Shown piece after piece: positions 37,690 through 46,577 of a DNA stretch of 64,000 bases. The stretch covers positions 1 through 64,000 of the forward strand of contig NZ_MSJM01000004.1 in assembly GCF_001921845.1 (NCBI RefSeq). The letters run 5' to 3'. Position 1 is the first letter of the stretch. Every line of letters begins with the position of its first letter. Made by a program: the position numbers and the translations under genes. The notes beneath the pieces were generated by a model. That model had not been told where the DNA came from and ran no database searches. It saw nothing but the letters and a program-made list of their open reading frames with translations. The DNA comes from Streptococcus cuniculi. GTDB lineage: Bacteria > Bacillota > Bacilli > Lactobacillales > Streptococcaceae.

Positions 37690-39486
37690 TTATTTCTCTG
37701 CTGCACCTGTATCGGCAGTCAACTCAATTTTGTTCCATTGTGCTTTGGAAGCTGAACCATACTTGGTATCAAAGTATTTGACACGGTTGTTGACCGCAAT
37801 CAACTTCTCAGATTCAAACAATGGAATCGCAAAGGCTTCTTTCTCAGCATTTTCTTGCCATTTCTTGTAATTTTCAAGATTTTTCTTCTCATCGAATGAC
37901 TCTTTTGAACTAAGCGCTTTGAGCAATTTAGTATTTTCATCCGATACAAAACGTGAGTAGTTGAACTGAGCTTCTGGTCCCCATAGACCTGTTGGGTTTG
38001 GATCATACCCAGTTGACCAACCTGCTAGGTAGGCATCGATGTTGGCATCGTTGGCTTCAATCGTGTCATAGAAAGAGTTCAACTCCATGGTACGTCCTGT
38101 GTATAGCTCTACATTCAAGCCGACTTCCTTCCACCAAGCAAGGTATTGTTGGATAAGGGCTTCATTAGCTTCCGTCCGTTTACGAGCCGCTAGGCTAATC
38201 TTGAATGGCTTGCCATTCTTATCTTCACGGATACCATCTCCGTCCACATCCTTGTAGCCTGCTTCATCGAGTAATTTATTGGCCTTATCAGGATCATAGC
38301 TGTACCCTTTTAAGTCTGCGTCATGCAAATCACCGAAGAATGAGATGATGAGCGAGGTCGCTGGGTGGTACAAACCATTGTAGAGTTTCTCACCTGCGGT
38401 CTTGGTATCAAGGGCATATCCCATCGCTTGACGCAAGTTGACATCATTCATCTTGGCATCAGGATTCATGACATTCTTTCCTGCATCCTTGTCATATTTT
38501 CCAAGGTTGAAGGATAGGTATTCATAAACAGAGGCCAAGGTTCCAAGCACCTTAAAGTTTGATGCTTCTTTGAAGCTATCCAATTGATCCGTTGGCATTT
38601 CTGCATAGTCATAGTGACCAGCTTTCATCTCTGATACGATGGTATCTGGCGACACAATGTCCATCTTCAAGCTATCAATTTTAGGTTTGCCATCAAAGTA
38701 GTATTCATTTGGTACAAAGGTGACAGACTCACCATTGACGACATCTTTAATTTTGAATGCTCCTAGGCCGACAAATTTTGTCGTTGCACGCGCGTACTCG
38801 CTCTTTTCCCAGTCCGCTACTGGAATATCCTTAAAGATGTGCTTTGGCATCACATAAGCTGGAACATCTCCACCTGCATACATCATAGAAGGAGTCATTT
38901 CCTTAACATGCAAGACAACTGAATAATCATCAATCTTTTCAATACCTGAAATGCTGTCTGCTTTACCTGCTACAAAGTCATCCATTCCAACGATGTTTTT
39001 AAATCGGTCATCGAAACGCACACCAGTGTAGCCCTTATCTGCCATTTTTTCAATGGTGAAAATATAGTCATCAATCGTAAATGGCTGACCATCTGACCAC
39101 TTGTAATCTTTACCGTTTAAGGTGACGGTAATCTTCTTCTCTTTCAAGTCAAAGTCAACCTTAGCAAGGCCTGAATCATCGAGTTTACGATCGCCATCCC
39201 AACCAAACATTGACTCATCGACCAACAAACTGAACGCTTCATCAACGGTTGTGTTGACCAATTCGTCAATCAATAGTCCTGTAGAAGCCGATGCGGCTAC
39301 AAGAGCATATTTAAACTCTCCACCTTTGATGGCGGTTCCATCGTTGGTAACTTCTCCTGGGAATGCCAAATTTGTTTGCTCAGCCGATGATGAACTCTTA
39401 GAGCCATTTGCCCCACAGGCTGCTAATACAGATGCGGACAAGAGTGTCACTGCGGCTAACGAAGCTAATTTACTAGTCTTTTTCAT
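37690..39486 (-). CDS. oppA: Peptide ABC transporter substrate-binding lipoprotein (OppA type)
   Basis: Captures oligopeptides at the cell surface for an Opp/Ami importer whose other genes are not here. The 598-residue product has a signal peptide and lipobox VLAACGANG (lipid-bearing Cys near 24), and the SBP_bac_5 fold with LKEKKITVTLNGKDYKWSDG and FVGLGAFKIKDV. A lone oppA gene with its own terminator suggests an orphan binding protein sharing a permease. Peptide specificity is unknown. Confidence 0.9.
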   Translation of the reverse strand: MKKTSKLASLAAVTLLSASVLAACGANGSKSSSSAEQTNLAFPGEVTNDGTAIKGGEFKYALVAASASTGLLIDELVNTTVDEAFSLLVDESMFGWDGDRKLDDSGLAKVDFDLKEKKITVTLNGKDYKWSDGQPFTIDDYIFTIEKMADKGYTGVRFDDRFKNIVGMDDFVAGKADSISGIEKIDDYSVVLHVKEMTPSMMYAGGDVPAYVMPKHIFKDIPVADWEKSEYARATTKFVGLGAFKIKDVVNGESVTFVPNEYYFDGKPKIDSLKMDIVSPDTIVSEMKAGHYDYAEMPTDQLDSFKEASNFKVLGTLASVYEYLSFNLGKYDKDAGKNVMNPDAKMNDVNLRQAMGYALDTKTAGEKLYNGLYHPATSLIISFFGDLHDADLKGYSYDPDKANKLLDEAGYKDVDGDGIREDKNGKPFKISLAARKRTEANEALIQQYLAWWKEVGLNVELYTGRTMELNSFYDTIEANDANIDAYLAGWSTGYDPNPTGLWGPEAQFNYSRFVSDENTKLLKALSSKESFDEKKNLENYKKWQENAEKEAFAIPLFESEKLIAVNNRVKYFDTKYGSASKAQWNKIELTADTGAAEK

Positions 39487-39588
39487 AAAAACCTACCTCA
39501 AGCATTTCTTTAGTGTCAGACCATGATATCCATGTCTGTTGTAGTATTTTATCATAAAAAATAACGTTTGTCTGTATTTTTATACAAG

Positions 39589-39603
39589 AATATTCAGAAT
39601 TTT
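39589..39603. promoter_or_regulatory. Candidate CodY box upstream of oppA
   Basis: AATATTCAGAATTTT matches the CodY consensus AATTTTCWGAAAATT with three changes. It lies about 100 bases before the oppA start, upstream of TAAAAT-like -10 sequence. Nutrient control of peptide uptake by CodY is well known in this group, but the match is only fair. Confidence 0.35.
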
Positions 39604-39629
39604 TGTATATTCTAACACTATGATGTTAG

Positions 39630-39667
39630 AAAATCCTCCCTAGCATGTTAGAATTAGGGAGGATTTT
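39630..39667. terminator. Strong hairpin between Pr6Pr-like gene and oppA
   Basis: AAAATCCTCCCTA / TAGGGAGGATTTT 13-bp perfect stem. T-rich sequence follows on both strands, so it likely ends the minus-strand transcript of the Pr6Pr-like gene. Confidence 0.8.
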
Positions 39668-39692
39668 GTTTTTATGAAAGTATCTGACTGCC

Positions 39693-40337
39693 TTAAGCCG
39701 TCTGGCGCTTGCTCGAAAAGCGTGGGAATTTGATTGATTTGACAAGTAACAAGCCATAACCTGACAGCAGATATGCGACAAAAATTGTTGCGGCATAGGT
39801 TAGGACATACTGCCAGCCGTATTTGGGCACATTTAAAAAGAAATAGGCAAAGGGACTGTCTTTGGCATCTGGAATCGGTAGCTTAATGATTAGACCATTG
39901 ACAAGCGCAAACGCTAGGTAGGCAACGGGCAGAGCCGTCCACCAGATAGGGTCGAACCACTTGTACTGCCGTTGCCGATCGATGAATAAGGTATCCAGAA
40001 GGAAATAAAGGGGCACGATGTAGTGGCAGAGGAGATTTTCCACCCGCCAAAAATCAGTCGCTAGAGGCGCCAACATGAAGTGGTAAATCACGCAGGTAAT
40101 CATGATTGACATGGTAACGGCTGCTTTCAAGCGCAGAAACCCTCGACTTTGCAAGTCTTTCCCCTGATAGAGAGCATAGACCATATAAGTCGCAAAAAGC
40201 GAAACCAAGAGATTGGACTGCACTGTATAGTAGAGCAACATCCCAATCCCATGCTTTACAATCTCAAGCGTTGTTCCGATAATGGCTAATACTGCTAGCA
40301 AGCAGCGTGAATAAAAATAATTACTTTGACGTTTCAA
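39693..40337 (-). CDS. Pr6Pr family membrane protein
   Basis: A 214-residue protein with six predicted helices, conserved YYTVQSNLLVSLFATYM near the N-terminus and LLCHYIVPLYFLLDTL in the middle. It matches the Pr6Pr (FAR-17a/AIG1-like) family; the function in bacteria is unknown, though the eukaryotic relatives are hydrolases. The frame is open to 40403, but the TTG at 40337 has AGGAGG six bases before it, so it is the probable start. Confidence 0.75.
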   Translation of the reverse strand: MKRQSNYFYSRCLLAVLAIIGTTLEIVKHGIGMLLYYTVQSNLLVSLFATYMVYALYQGKDLQSRGFLRLKAAVTMSIMITCVIYHFMLAPLATDFWRVENLLCHYIVPLYFLLDTLFIDRQRQYKWFDPIWWTALPVAYLAFALVNGLIIKLPIPDAKDSPFAYFFLNVPKYGWQYVLTYAATIFVAYLLSGYGLLLVKSIKFPRFSSKRQTA

Positions 40338-40415
40338 TGTATTCCTCCTAAAAGAATAAGAGGGAGCGAGGATTCGAATGTCCCCTACTCCCAATTCTTG
40401 CAAAAATCTGTTCGT

Positions 40416-40751
40416 TTAGATTTTCTTTACAAATTCTGATTTTAATTTCATCGCACCAAATCCATCAATCTTACAATCGATGTTGTGGTCACCTTCCACG
40501 ATACGAATGTTTTTGACACGAGTACCTTGTTTGAGGTCTTTGGGTGCCCCCTTGACTTTCAAGTCTTTAATGAGGGTGACGGTATCGCCGTCTGCCAAAC
40601 GATTGCCGTTAGCATCAATGGCTACAACGCCCTCTTCTTCCACTACCTCTGCTGGATTCCATTCGTAGGCGCATTCTGGACAGATGAGCAAAACTCCGTC
40701 TTCATAGACATATTCTGATTGGCATTTTGGACAATTTGGTAAAGTTTCCAT
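40416..40751 (-). CDS. yjdM: YjdM/PhnA-like zinc-ribbon protein
   Basis: A 111-residue cytoplasmic protein with an N-terminal zinc ribbon (CPKC and CPEC at about 7-10 and 24-27) and a C-terminal SH3-like domain with [16 protein letters not shown]. It matches the YjdM family, once named PhnA, of unclear role and not truly a phosphonate enzyme. It stands alone with its own ribosome site. Confidence 0.9.
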   Translation of the reverse strand: METLPNCPKCQSEYVYEDGVLLICPECAYEWNPAEVVEEEGVVAIDANGNRLADGDTVTLIKDLKVKGAPKDLKQGTRVKNIRIVEGDHNIDCKIDGFGAMKLKSEFVKKI

Positions 40752-40813
40752 GATAACTCCTCTTCTTTTATTAACCTACCTAGTATAGCATGCTAGTGCA
40801 AATTGAGCAAGCT

Positions 40814-40925
40814 ATACTCGTTAAAAATCAGCTGTGCTACTTTTCTTAGGTGGCGCGGACGGTAGCGACTTCCTGATGAGGCTCGCTCCACTCGCGAAAA
40901 TGAGATGTTGATGTTTATAGAGTAT
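40814..40925. repeat. BOX-like element overlapping the rluD 3' end
   Basis: ATACTCGTTAAAAATCA at the left and TGTTGATGTTTATAGAGTAT at the right are inverted ends like those at 37.4 kb. The core CTTTTCTTAGGTGGCGCGGA (from about 40831) continues GGTAGCGACTTCCTGATGAG and matches the repeat at 11.6 kb. The right end supplies the last codons and the stop of the rluD-type gene. Confidence 0.65.
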
Positions 40926-41814
40926 TCGTTTTTCTCAGCTTCTCCAAGGTCTCACGGAAAATAGCTGGCGCTTCTGCCGTAAAGGTCACAACCTCTCCTG
41001 TCCGTGGGTGGGTAAAGCCGAGCGTCTTGGCATGTAAAAATTGACCATCACCTTTTAAAGTCTTGCGCGGTCCATAGACCTCATCGCCTGCTACTGGGTG
41101 ACCGATATAGGCCATGTGGACACGAATCTGATGTGTCCGCCCTGTTTCAAGGGTCAATTCGACCAAGGTATAGTCTCCGAAGCGCTCCAAGACCTGAAAA
41201 CGTGTCAAGGCTTCCTTGCCCTTTGCGGTGACAGCCTGCTTCTTGCGGTCCTTTTCAGACCGTCCGATAGGCGCTTCAATCACACCGCGGTCATTGGGCA
41301 GATTGCCATGGACAATTGCCGTGTATTTGCGCAGGGATTTCTTGGCTTTTAATTCTTCTGCCAGTTTCTGATGGGCTTCATCGTGTTTTGCAACCATCAA
41401 CAGACCTGATGTATCCTTATCGATCCGATGAACGATTCCCGGGCGCATCACACCGTTAATCCCTGACAAATCCTTGACATGATACAAGAGGGCATTGACC
41501 AGAGTCCCCGAGGTATGACCCGCAGATGGATGCACCACCATGCCCTGCGGCTTATTGACAACCGCGACATCTGCATCCTCATACACAATCTCAAGTGGAA
41601 TGTCTTCTGCCACATAGTCGACTTCTGCTACTTCTGGCAGTTCATACTGGATACAATCCCCAGCCTGCACGGTATATTTAGCTTTTTTGACCTGACCATT
41701 GACCAGCACCAAGCCAGCCTTTATCTGCTCATTTGCGACCGAGCGCGATAGAGGGGTCAAATCCGCCAAGGCCTTATCGAGGCGAAGACCGCCTGTTTCA
41801 ACTCTTACTTCCAT
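40915..41814 (-). CDS. rluD: RluD-family 23S rRNA pseudouridine synthase
   Basis: A 299-residue enzyme with an N-terminal S4 domain (LDKALADLTPLSRSVANEQI) and the catalytic motif HRIDKDTSGLLMVAK, in which the aspartate is catalytic. Another conserved segment is ETGRTHQIRVHMAYIGHPV. Its ATG overlaps the lspA stop by 17 bases, the usual streptococcal lspA-rluD pair. The final codons and stop come from a BOX-like repeat. Confidence 0.94.
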   Translation of the reverse strand: MEVRVETGGLRLDKALADLTPLSRSVANEQIKAGLVLVNGQVKKAKYTVQAGDCIQYELPEVAEVDYVAEDIPLEIVYEDADVAVVNKPQGMVVHPSAGHTSGTLVNALLYHVKDLSGINGVMRPGIVHRIDKDTSGLLMVAKHDEAHQKLAEELKAKKSLRKYTAIVHGNLPNDRGVIEAPIGRSEKDRKKQAVTAKGKEALTRFQVLERFGDYTLVELTLETGRTHQIRVHMAYIGHPVAGDEVYGPRKTLKGDGQFLHAKTLGFTHPRTGEVVTFTAEAPAIFRETLEKLRKTNTL

Positions 41815-42262
41815 TTTTCTCTTCTTTCATGATACAAATAAACAGAGCAGCAACTCCTACGGTCAGACACATGTCTGCGACATTAAAGACAGGAAAATCA
41901 ATAAAATCAAGATGAAACATGTCGACTACATAGCCCAGACGAATCCGATCGATAAAATTTCCCAGTCCCCCTGCAATCACGAGCGACAAGCTAGTCAAAA
42001 GCCATAAACTTCCCTTGAGATGCTTGATAAAATACCAAATGGCAGCCGTCATCACAAGGACCGTCACAACGATAAAGAACCACTGCTGGTTTTGGAGAAT
42101 GGAGTAGGCTGCTCCGTAATTGCGCAGGTAATAGATATTGACCAACTTGGGGATAAAGGCCCGCTGTTCATTTAGGGCGACATTGGCCACTGTCCACGCC
42201 TTGACCCATTGATCCAAGATAATCAAGCCCACTATCCCGAGTGGAAATCCAATTTTTCTCAT
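41798..42262 (-). CDS. lspA: Lipoprotein signal peptidase
   Basis: Membrane aspartic peptidase that cleaves prolipoproteins. The 154-residue product has four helices, N-terminal RKIGFPLGIVGLIILDQWVK, and the two catalytic aspartate regions GGLGNFIDR and GYVVDMFHLDF...FNVADM. The frame opens seven codons earlier, but the ATG at 42262 is the standard start. It would process OppA and AdcAII encoded in this window. Confidence 0.96.
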   Translation of the reverse strand: MRKIGFPLGIVGLIILDQWVKAWTVANVALNEQRAFIPKLVNIYYLRNYGAAYSILQNQQWFFIVVTVLVMTAAIWYFIKHLKGSLWLLTSLSLVIAGGLGNFIDRIRLGYVVDMFHLDFIDFPVFNVADMCLTVGVAALFICIMKEEKNGSKS

Positions 42263-42263
42263 A

Positions 42264-43169
42264 CTATCCTTTCTTCTTGGCAAAATAGCCTTCCATCACT
42301 TGAATAAAGTCTTGCGCACACTGGCTCAACTCGTTATCTTCTCGCTTGACGTAGACCATGCGATTGCCCTTTCCTTCCTTAAATGGAATGACGGTAATCC
42401 CGTGCACACTTTCGCTGTCTAAGAAACCTGACCCCGTCGCATAGGCGTCTGTCCGCTCTAAAATCCCGTTTAGGGTTGCGCGGTCTGTGACGTCAAAGGT
42501 CACAGAAGAATCCGATGTATCAAAGAAATTCTCAGAGTAATAGAGATACTCATCTTTTTCCTGCGTGAAACGCACCGTTGGTAAGCCCGCCAAATCCGCT
42601 AATTCAATCTCGGATTTTTGCGCCAAGGGATGTCCTTTGCGAATGTAGATATGGGTCTGAAAGGGAATCAAGTCCACCACTTCCAAGCGTAATTTATCCA
42701 GCTTTTGCATGATGCCCTTGGTATTGCGGTTGTTGAGGTAGATGATTCCCAGCTCACTATGGCCCTGTGCTACTTCGTCTAAAATCTGCACGGTGGTTGA
42801 TTCAAACAAGCGAAACTTGGGATATTCTGGAAATTGCTGCGAAAATTCTGTGATGAGGGGAGGCAGAAAGTCATAGTGCTGACTAGAAATCGAAAATTCG
42901 ACTTCGCCATCATCTGCCTGCAAATATAAATGTTCAAAACTATCAAATCCCTTGACCAAACTTTGAGCCTTGTCATAAAACTCCATTCCACGCCTGGTCA
43001 AGAAAGTTCCAGAGCTGGTTCGGCTAAAAATCTTGAAGCCCAATTCTTTTTCCAAATCACGTACAGAAATGGACAAGCTAGGCTGCGATACAAACATTTT
43101 TTCTGCTGCTTCTCGAAAGGTTCCGCTATTTGCAATCGCCACAACATAGCGTAATTGTTGAATATTCAT
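42264..43169 (-). CDS. cpsY: LysR-family regulator, CpsY/MtaR type
   Basis: A 301-residue LysR regulator with the N-terminal winged helix MNIQQLRYVVAIANSGTFRE and a substrate-binding sensor domain. Sequence and its place before lspA match CpsY/MtaR of streptococci, which control methionine-uptake and surface traits. It is separated from lspA by one base, so lspA-rluD are probably read through from it. Confidence 0.85.
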   Translation of the reverse strand: MNIQQLRYVVAIANSGTFREAAEKMFVSQPSLSISVRDLEKELGFKIFSRTSSGTFLTRRGMEFYDKAQSLVKGFDSFEHLYLQADDGEVEFSISSQHYDFLPPLITEFSQQFPEYPKFRLFESTTVQILDEVAQGHSELGIIYLNNRNTKGIMQKLDKLRLEVVDLIPFQTHIYIRKGHPLAQKSEIELADLAGLPTVRFTQEKDEYLYYSENFFDTSDSSVTFDVTDRATLNGILERTDAYATGSGFLDSESVHGITVIPFKEGKGNRMVYVKREDNELSQCAQDFIQVMEGYFAKKKG

Positions 43170-43260
43170 TCTGCCACTTCCTTTGTAAAATCTTCTTTAT
43201 TATACCATAATCCATGGCAAATGGGATATCACAAGTCGTACAAATTCCTGATGGAAAGCA

Positions 43261-43287
43261 CATAAAAAACCAGCTAAAGCTGATTTT
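43261..43287 (-). terminator. Terminator of the membrane-paralog operon
   Basis: AACCAGCT / AGCTGATT stem (one G-U pair in the minus-strand RNA) and TTTTTTATG after it, right past a 24-codon frame. Confidence 0.7.
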
Positions 43288-43288
43288 G

Positions 43289-43363
43289 TTAACAGGCATT
43301 CTTTCCTATGCCAATCCCGAGGACAAGCACCATCAGCCCGATTCGTTTCAACTGTTTAGACAT
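43289..43363 (-). CDS. Possible 24-residue membrane peptide
   Basis: ATG at 43363 overlaps the stop of the preceding membrane protein and has GGAGG 9 bases upstream, inside that gene. The frame encodes MSKQLKRIGLMVLVLGIGIG plus KNAC: a basic start followed by one short hydrophobic helix. A terminator follows at once. Size and layout suggest either a real small membrane peptide or the remnant of a larger gene. Confidence 0.4.
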   Translation of the reverse strand: MSKQLKRIGLMVLVLGIGIGKNAC

Positions 43364-44273
43364 GACCCTTTTCCTCCACTTTATCCGTCTGGTATAAGTC
43401 CTTGTGCTTTTTCAAATATTTCTTACCGTACCACTCTTCTAGGCTCTTGCCTTCCCACTCGCGGTATTCTTCGGGGTATGTCCATTTGTAGTAGGCTTGT
43501 AAAAAGAATGGAAACTCCATATAAATAATCATAGCAATTAACGCTAAACTAAGAATCATCCAAGTTAGGAAAAGACCTAAAAGGGTCATAGTGTCTGACA
43601 ACTTTATAGAAAAAACAGATAATAGGATTCGGATAATAACCCCTAACCCTAAAATTCCCATCCCGTAAACAGCTATCTTGCTGGCCATTTTATGACCAAC
43701 ATTAGGTGAAAAATCTGTTCCATACATGAGGTTCTTGAGCACTCTCACTCTGCCAGCAAACATTCTACATGCTAAGATGAACATCAAACCAAAGATAGCC
43801 ACAATCCCCCAAAAAGATAAGGCAGGCAAGGAGAGATCAATCGCTAATAAATTAAACTCTACAACGAGCCAAATAAGAAATGTACAAGCATGAAAATGAT
43901 AACGATATGGCAACAGATAAGCCCGTCTAACGAACTTACCGACGAATACCACTAGTAACCAAATCAATAAGCAAATGAGATACACTTCAACTGTTAGTAT
44001 AGGATGTTGAGACACAGGATGTGCCAATTCTTTCGGATGTGCATCATGTAAGGACCTTGAACAAACATAGACCATGAAGTTTAATCCTACAGGAAATAGA
44101 ATGGTAAGGATGAAACTTTGAATTCTTATTCCAAATGAAGGCTTCCCATTTTTAAAATAGTTCACTAGTTTATTGTATACATCTTTTTTCTGAAACTGTA
44201 AAAACCCGTCATCTTGCAGATTCAAACTTTCTTCAAAACTGGCCTTAAATAGTGATTTTTTAGTCTGTGTCAT
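43356..44273 (-). CDS. Membrane protein, paralog 3 of a tandem trio
   Basis: A 305-residue protein of unknown family, with about six hydrophobic helices. It opens TQTKKSLFKASFEESLNLQD and closes with the shared tail WTYPEEYREWEGKSLEEWYG, then KKYLKKHKDLYQTDKVEEKGHV. Ends are nearly identical to the two neighbours, while the middle differs. It overlaps the next gene upstream by 14 bases. Position last in the operon. Confidence 0.8.
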   Translation of the reverse strand: MTQTKKSLFKASFEESLNLQDDGFLQFQKKDVYNKLVNYFKNGKPSFGIRIQSFILTILFPVGLNFMVYVCSRSLHDAHPKELAHPVSQHPILTVEVYLICLLIWLLVVFVGKFVRRAYLLPYRYHFHACTFLIWLVVEFNLLAIDLSLPALSFWGIVAIFGLMFILACRMFAGRVRVLKNLMYGTDFSPNVGHKMASKIAVYGMGILGLGVIIRILLSVFSIKLSDTMTLLGLFLTWMILSLALIAMIIYMEFPFFLQAYYKWTYPEEYREWEGKSLEEWYGKKYLKKHKDLYQTDKVEEKGHV

Positions 44274-45153
44274 TGTCCAATCGTTCCTTGTGCTTCTTCA
44301 AATATTTCTTACCGTACCACTCTTCTAGGCTCTTACTTTCCCACTCGCGATATTCTTCGGGGTATGTCCATTTGTAGTAGGCTTGAAGGAAATAAGGAAA
44401 GCCTACAAAAACAACTACAGCCATTACAAATACATTAGCGACTATCCACACTAGTAACAAACCAATCGCTTTCATAGAGGTTGAAAATTCGATATTTCCT
44501 AAATTCAGAATGAACTTGATAATGATGCCAATCCCTAATATCCCCACACCATATGTGGAGACGAATTTCGCAAGTTTATCACTCCAACTGGGTGAATCAT
44601 CGCTATTATACATCAGTTTTCTAAGAAATCTGAGCCGATTACTACACATCCAATAACCAATAATTCCAAGCCAACTATAGATAGCAAGAACTCCCCACCA
44701 CGATAAGGCAGGCAACATAAAATCAGTAAACAATAAGTCCGTCTCTACTAAGAACCAATTCAAACTCATAAAAGCATGAAATTGATAGCGATAGGGGAAA
44801 AGATAAGAGCGCTTAACAAACAACTTCCCAAGCAAGACAAATAACAACCAGGTGAGAAGAAGCAGCAGGTAAACATTTACTGTCAACAGACTTTGCTTGG
44901 CTATCGGTATTCTTAACGTCTCACTTTCATGAAGTATCACTGCAAGAGCAAGTAGAAGAACATTAAATCCAATAGGAACAATGAGGGCTGCAATAACACT
45001 TCGAATCCTAAACCAACGGGTCGGTCTTCCTCTTGTAAAATACTTCGCCGTCTTATCATGTTGCTCCTGCTGTAGCTTTCTAAACCCGTCATCTTCCAGA
45101 TTCAAACTTTCTTCAAAACTGGCCTTAAATAGTGATTTTTTAGTCTGTATCAT
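44260..45153 (-). CDS. Membrane protein, paralog 2 of a tandem trio
   Basis: A 297-residue membrane protein of the same unknown family. It begins IQTKKSLFKASFEESLNLED and ends YGKKYLKKHKERLDNDTD. Helices lie at about 50-70, 95-115, 130-160, 200-225 and 240-270. It is 14 bases overlapped at each end by its sisters, so the trio is translated as a coupled block. The middle gene is closest to paralog 3 in sequence. Confidence 0.8.
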   Translation of the reverse strand: MIQTKKSLFKASFEESLNLEDDGFRKLQQEQHDKTAKYFTRGRPTRWFRIRSVIAALIVPIGFNVLLLALAVILHESETLRIPIAKQSLLTVNVYLLLLLTWLLFVLLGKLFVKRSYLFPYRYQFHAFMSLNWFLVETDLLFTDFMLPALSWWGVLAIYSWLGIIGYWMCSNRLRFLRKLMYNSDDSPSWSDKLAKFVSTYGVGILGIGIIIKFILNLGNIEFSTSMKAIGLLLVWIVANVFVMAVVVFVGFPYFLQAYYKWTYPEEYREWESKSLEEWYGKKYLKKHKERLDNDTD

Positions 45154-46042
45154 TGTCCAATCGTTCCTTGTGCTTTTTCAAATATTTTTTACCGTACCAC
45201 TCTTCTAGGCTCTTGCCTTCCCACTCGCGGTATTCTTCGGGGTATTTCAATCGATAGAAGCCCCGTAGCATAAAAGGGAGGACGACATAACTTTCGTACA
45301 ATATCATGGCGCTATTGACAAAGAACCAAAAGATCAGAAAGACCAGAATCGCTAACCAACTCTCTACTTCCATCTTAAAGTGGATAAAAGATTTTATGCA
45401 AAACCAAAATAATGATAGTAGACCTAAAAGGCTCATGAGACGATTGACACTCTTTCCAAACACAGCATTTCTTTTTTGCCTTGCTTCTCCAACTTTCCTA
45501 TACATAAGGTTTAGAAGGTCCTTACTTCTACTTTTTATAATGAGATACCCAATATAAACGTTCGCAAGGAAAAAAGAGCTCACTCCCAAAAATCCAAGAG
45601 TCGTATAGAAGGCTGTTAAGCAAAATAAATTCCATTCAATCAGCAGCCATAAAAAGTAGGTCACAAATAAGTGAAATTGTCCTCTATAAATCAATATAAA
45701 CTGTTGGTAAAACTTTTTACCAATCAGAATGATGATGAGCCAACTAGTACCTAAGGTAAGGAATAGCCACCCAGGTAAAAAGTTATAGGTGGCTGGTTGC
45801 AGGAGATTCGTTTCAGTATGCCCGAAAATATAGTGACTTCCCTTATATAAAAGCCAATTAGGTCCAAATATACATAAAATCGTCAAGAAGACCAGCCATA
45901 CATAGGATTTAAATGTTCCTCGATACTTTTCTTTCTCCTGTGTCTCCGCCAAATTTTTCTCTATAAATTCGCTAGACGCTTGGTCATCTTCCAAATTCAA
46001 ACTTTCTTCAAAACTGGCGTTAAAGAGCGTTTTCTTTGTCAT
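45140..46042 (-). CDS. Membrane protein, paralog 1 of a tandem trio
   Basis: A 300-residue membrane protein with the shared N-terminus (KKTLFNASFEESLNLEDD) and shared C-terminal tail (KYPEEYREWEGKSLEEWYGK). The central helices are the most diverged of the three. No enzyme or transporter motif is visible. It is downstream of three small paralogous anchored proteins on the same strand, so all six could be one transcription unit. Confidence 0.8.
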   Translation of the reverse strand: MTKKTLFNASFEESLNLEDDQASSEFIEKNLAETQEKEKYRGTFKSYVWLVFLTILCIFGPNWLLYKGSHYIFGHTETNLLQPATYNFLPGWLFLTLGTSWLIIILIGKKFYQQFILIYRGQFHLFVTYFLWLLIEWNLFCLTAFYTTLGFLGVSSFFLANVYIGYLIIKSRSKDLLNLMYRKVGEARQKRNAVFGKSVNRLMSLLGLLSLFWFCIKSFIHFKMEVESWLAILVFLIFWFFVNSAMILYESYVVLPFMLRGFYRLKYPEEYREWEGKSLEEWYGKKYLKKHKERLDNDTD

Positions 46043-46121
46043 GGTTTTATTCCCTACATCCTAGCACTTTTCCGAAGCTACCAAGCGGCGTTGAAAAATG
46101 CCCCTTACCAATCTTCGTAGA

Positions 46122-46535
46122 TTACTCATATGTATCTAATATCTCCCCTCTAAGTATCCGTAAAGGATTTAACATATCAATCATTTCTATATCAGGTAAA
46201 TCATTTTTATTTTTCAAATAAAAGTCAACCGTAAAATAAGAACTCTCTAAACCATTAAATCCTCCGCTCAATGATAGATTATAACCCAATCCTTTTGGTG
46301 TACCATTCCCCATTGAGGTAATTTTCAGACTTTGCCAGTCTATTTGGACAGATTCAACCTTACCATTTTTGGATTTGACAAAATCAATAATCTCTTGCTC
46401 ATGCTCTTTGAGATAGGCGATTTGTTTATCTCTGGTAGATATGGGAGGCAGGCTTGGCCCTATCAACTGATAAATTCCCGCACCAAGAATCAATAGAAAA
46501 CCTAGACCGAGGATGATATTGAATAATTTGTTCAT
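46122..46535 (-). CDS. Small membrane-anchored protein, paralog 3 (DUF1310-like)
   Basis: A 137-residue protein with one N-terminal helix (NKLFNIILGLGFLLILGAGI) and an extracellular domain. The first ~48 residues, up to KEHEQE, are identical or nearly so in all three copies; the rest differs (IDFVKSKNGKVESVQIDW...). The WDW/IDW-then-beta layout reminds me of DUF1310 proteins of Firmicutes, often in multiple copies, but I am not sure. Function unknown. Confidence 0.75.
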   Translation of the reverse strand: MNKLFNIILGLGFLLILGAGIYQLIGPSLPPISTRDKQIAYLKEHEQEIIDFVKSKNGKVESVQIDWQSLKITSMGNGTPKGLGYNLSLSGGFNGLESSYFTVDFYLKNKNDLPDIEMIDMLNPLRILRGEILDTYE

Positions 46536-46577
46536 GAAAAACTCCTTTTAGCATGTCGCAGGGGTAAACGTTGTAAA

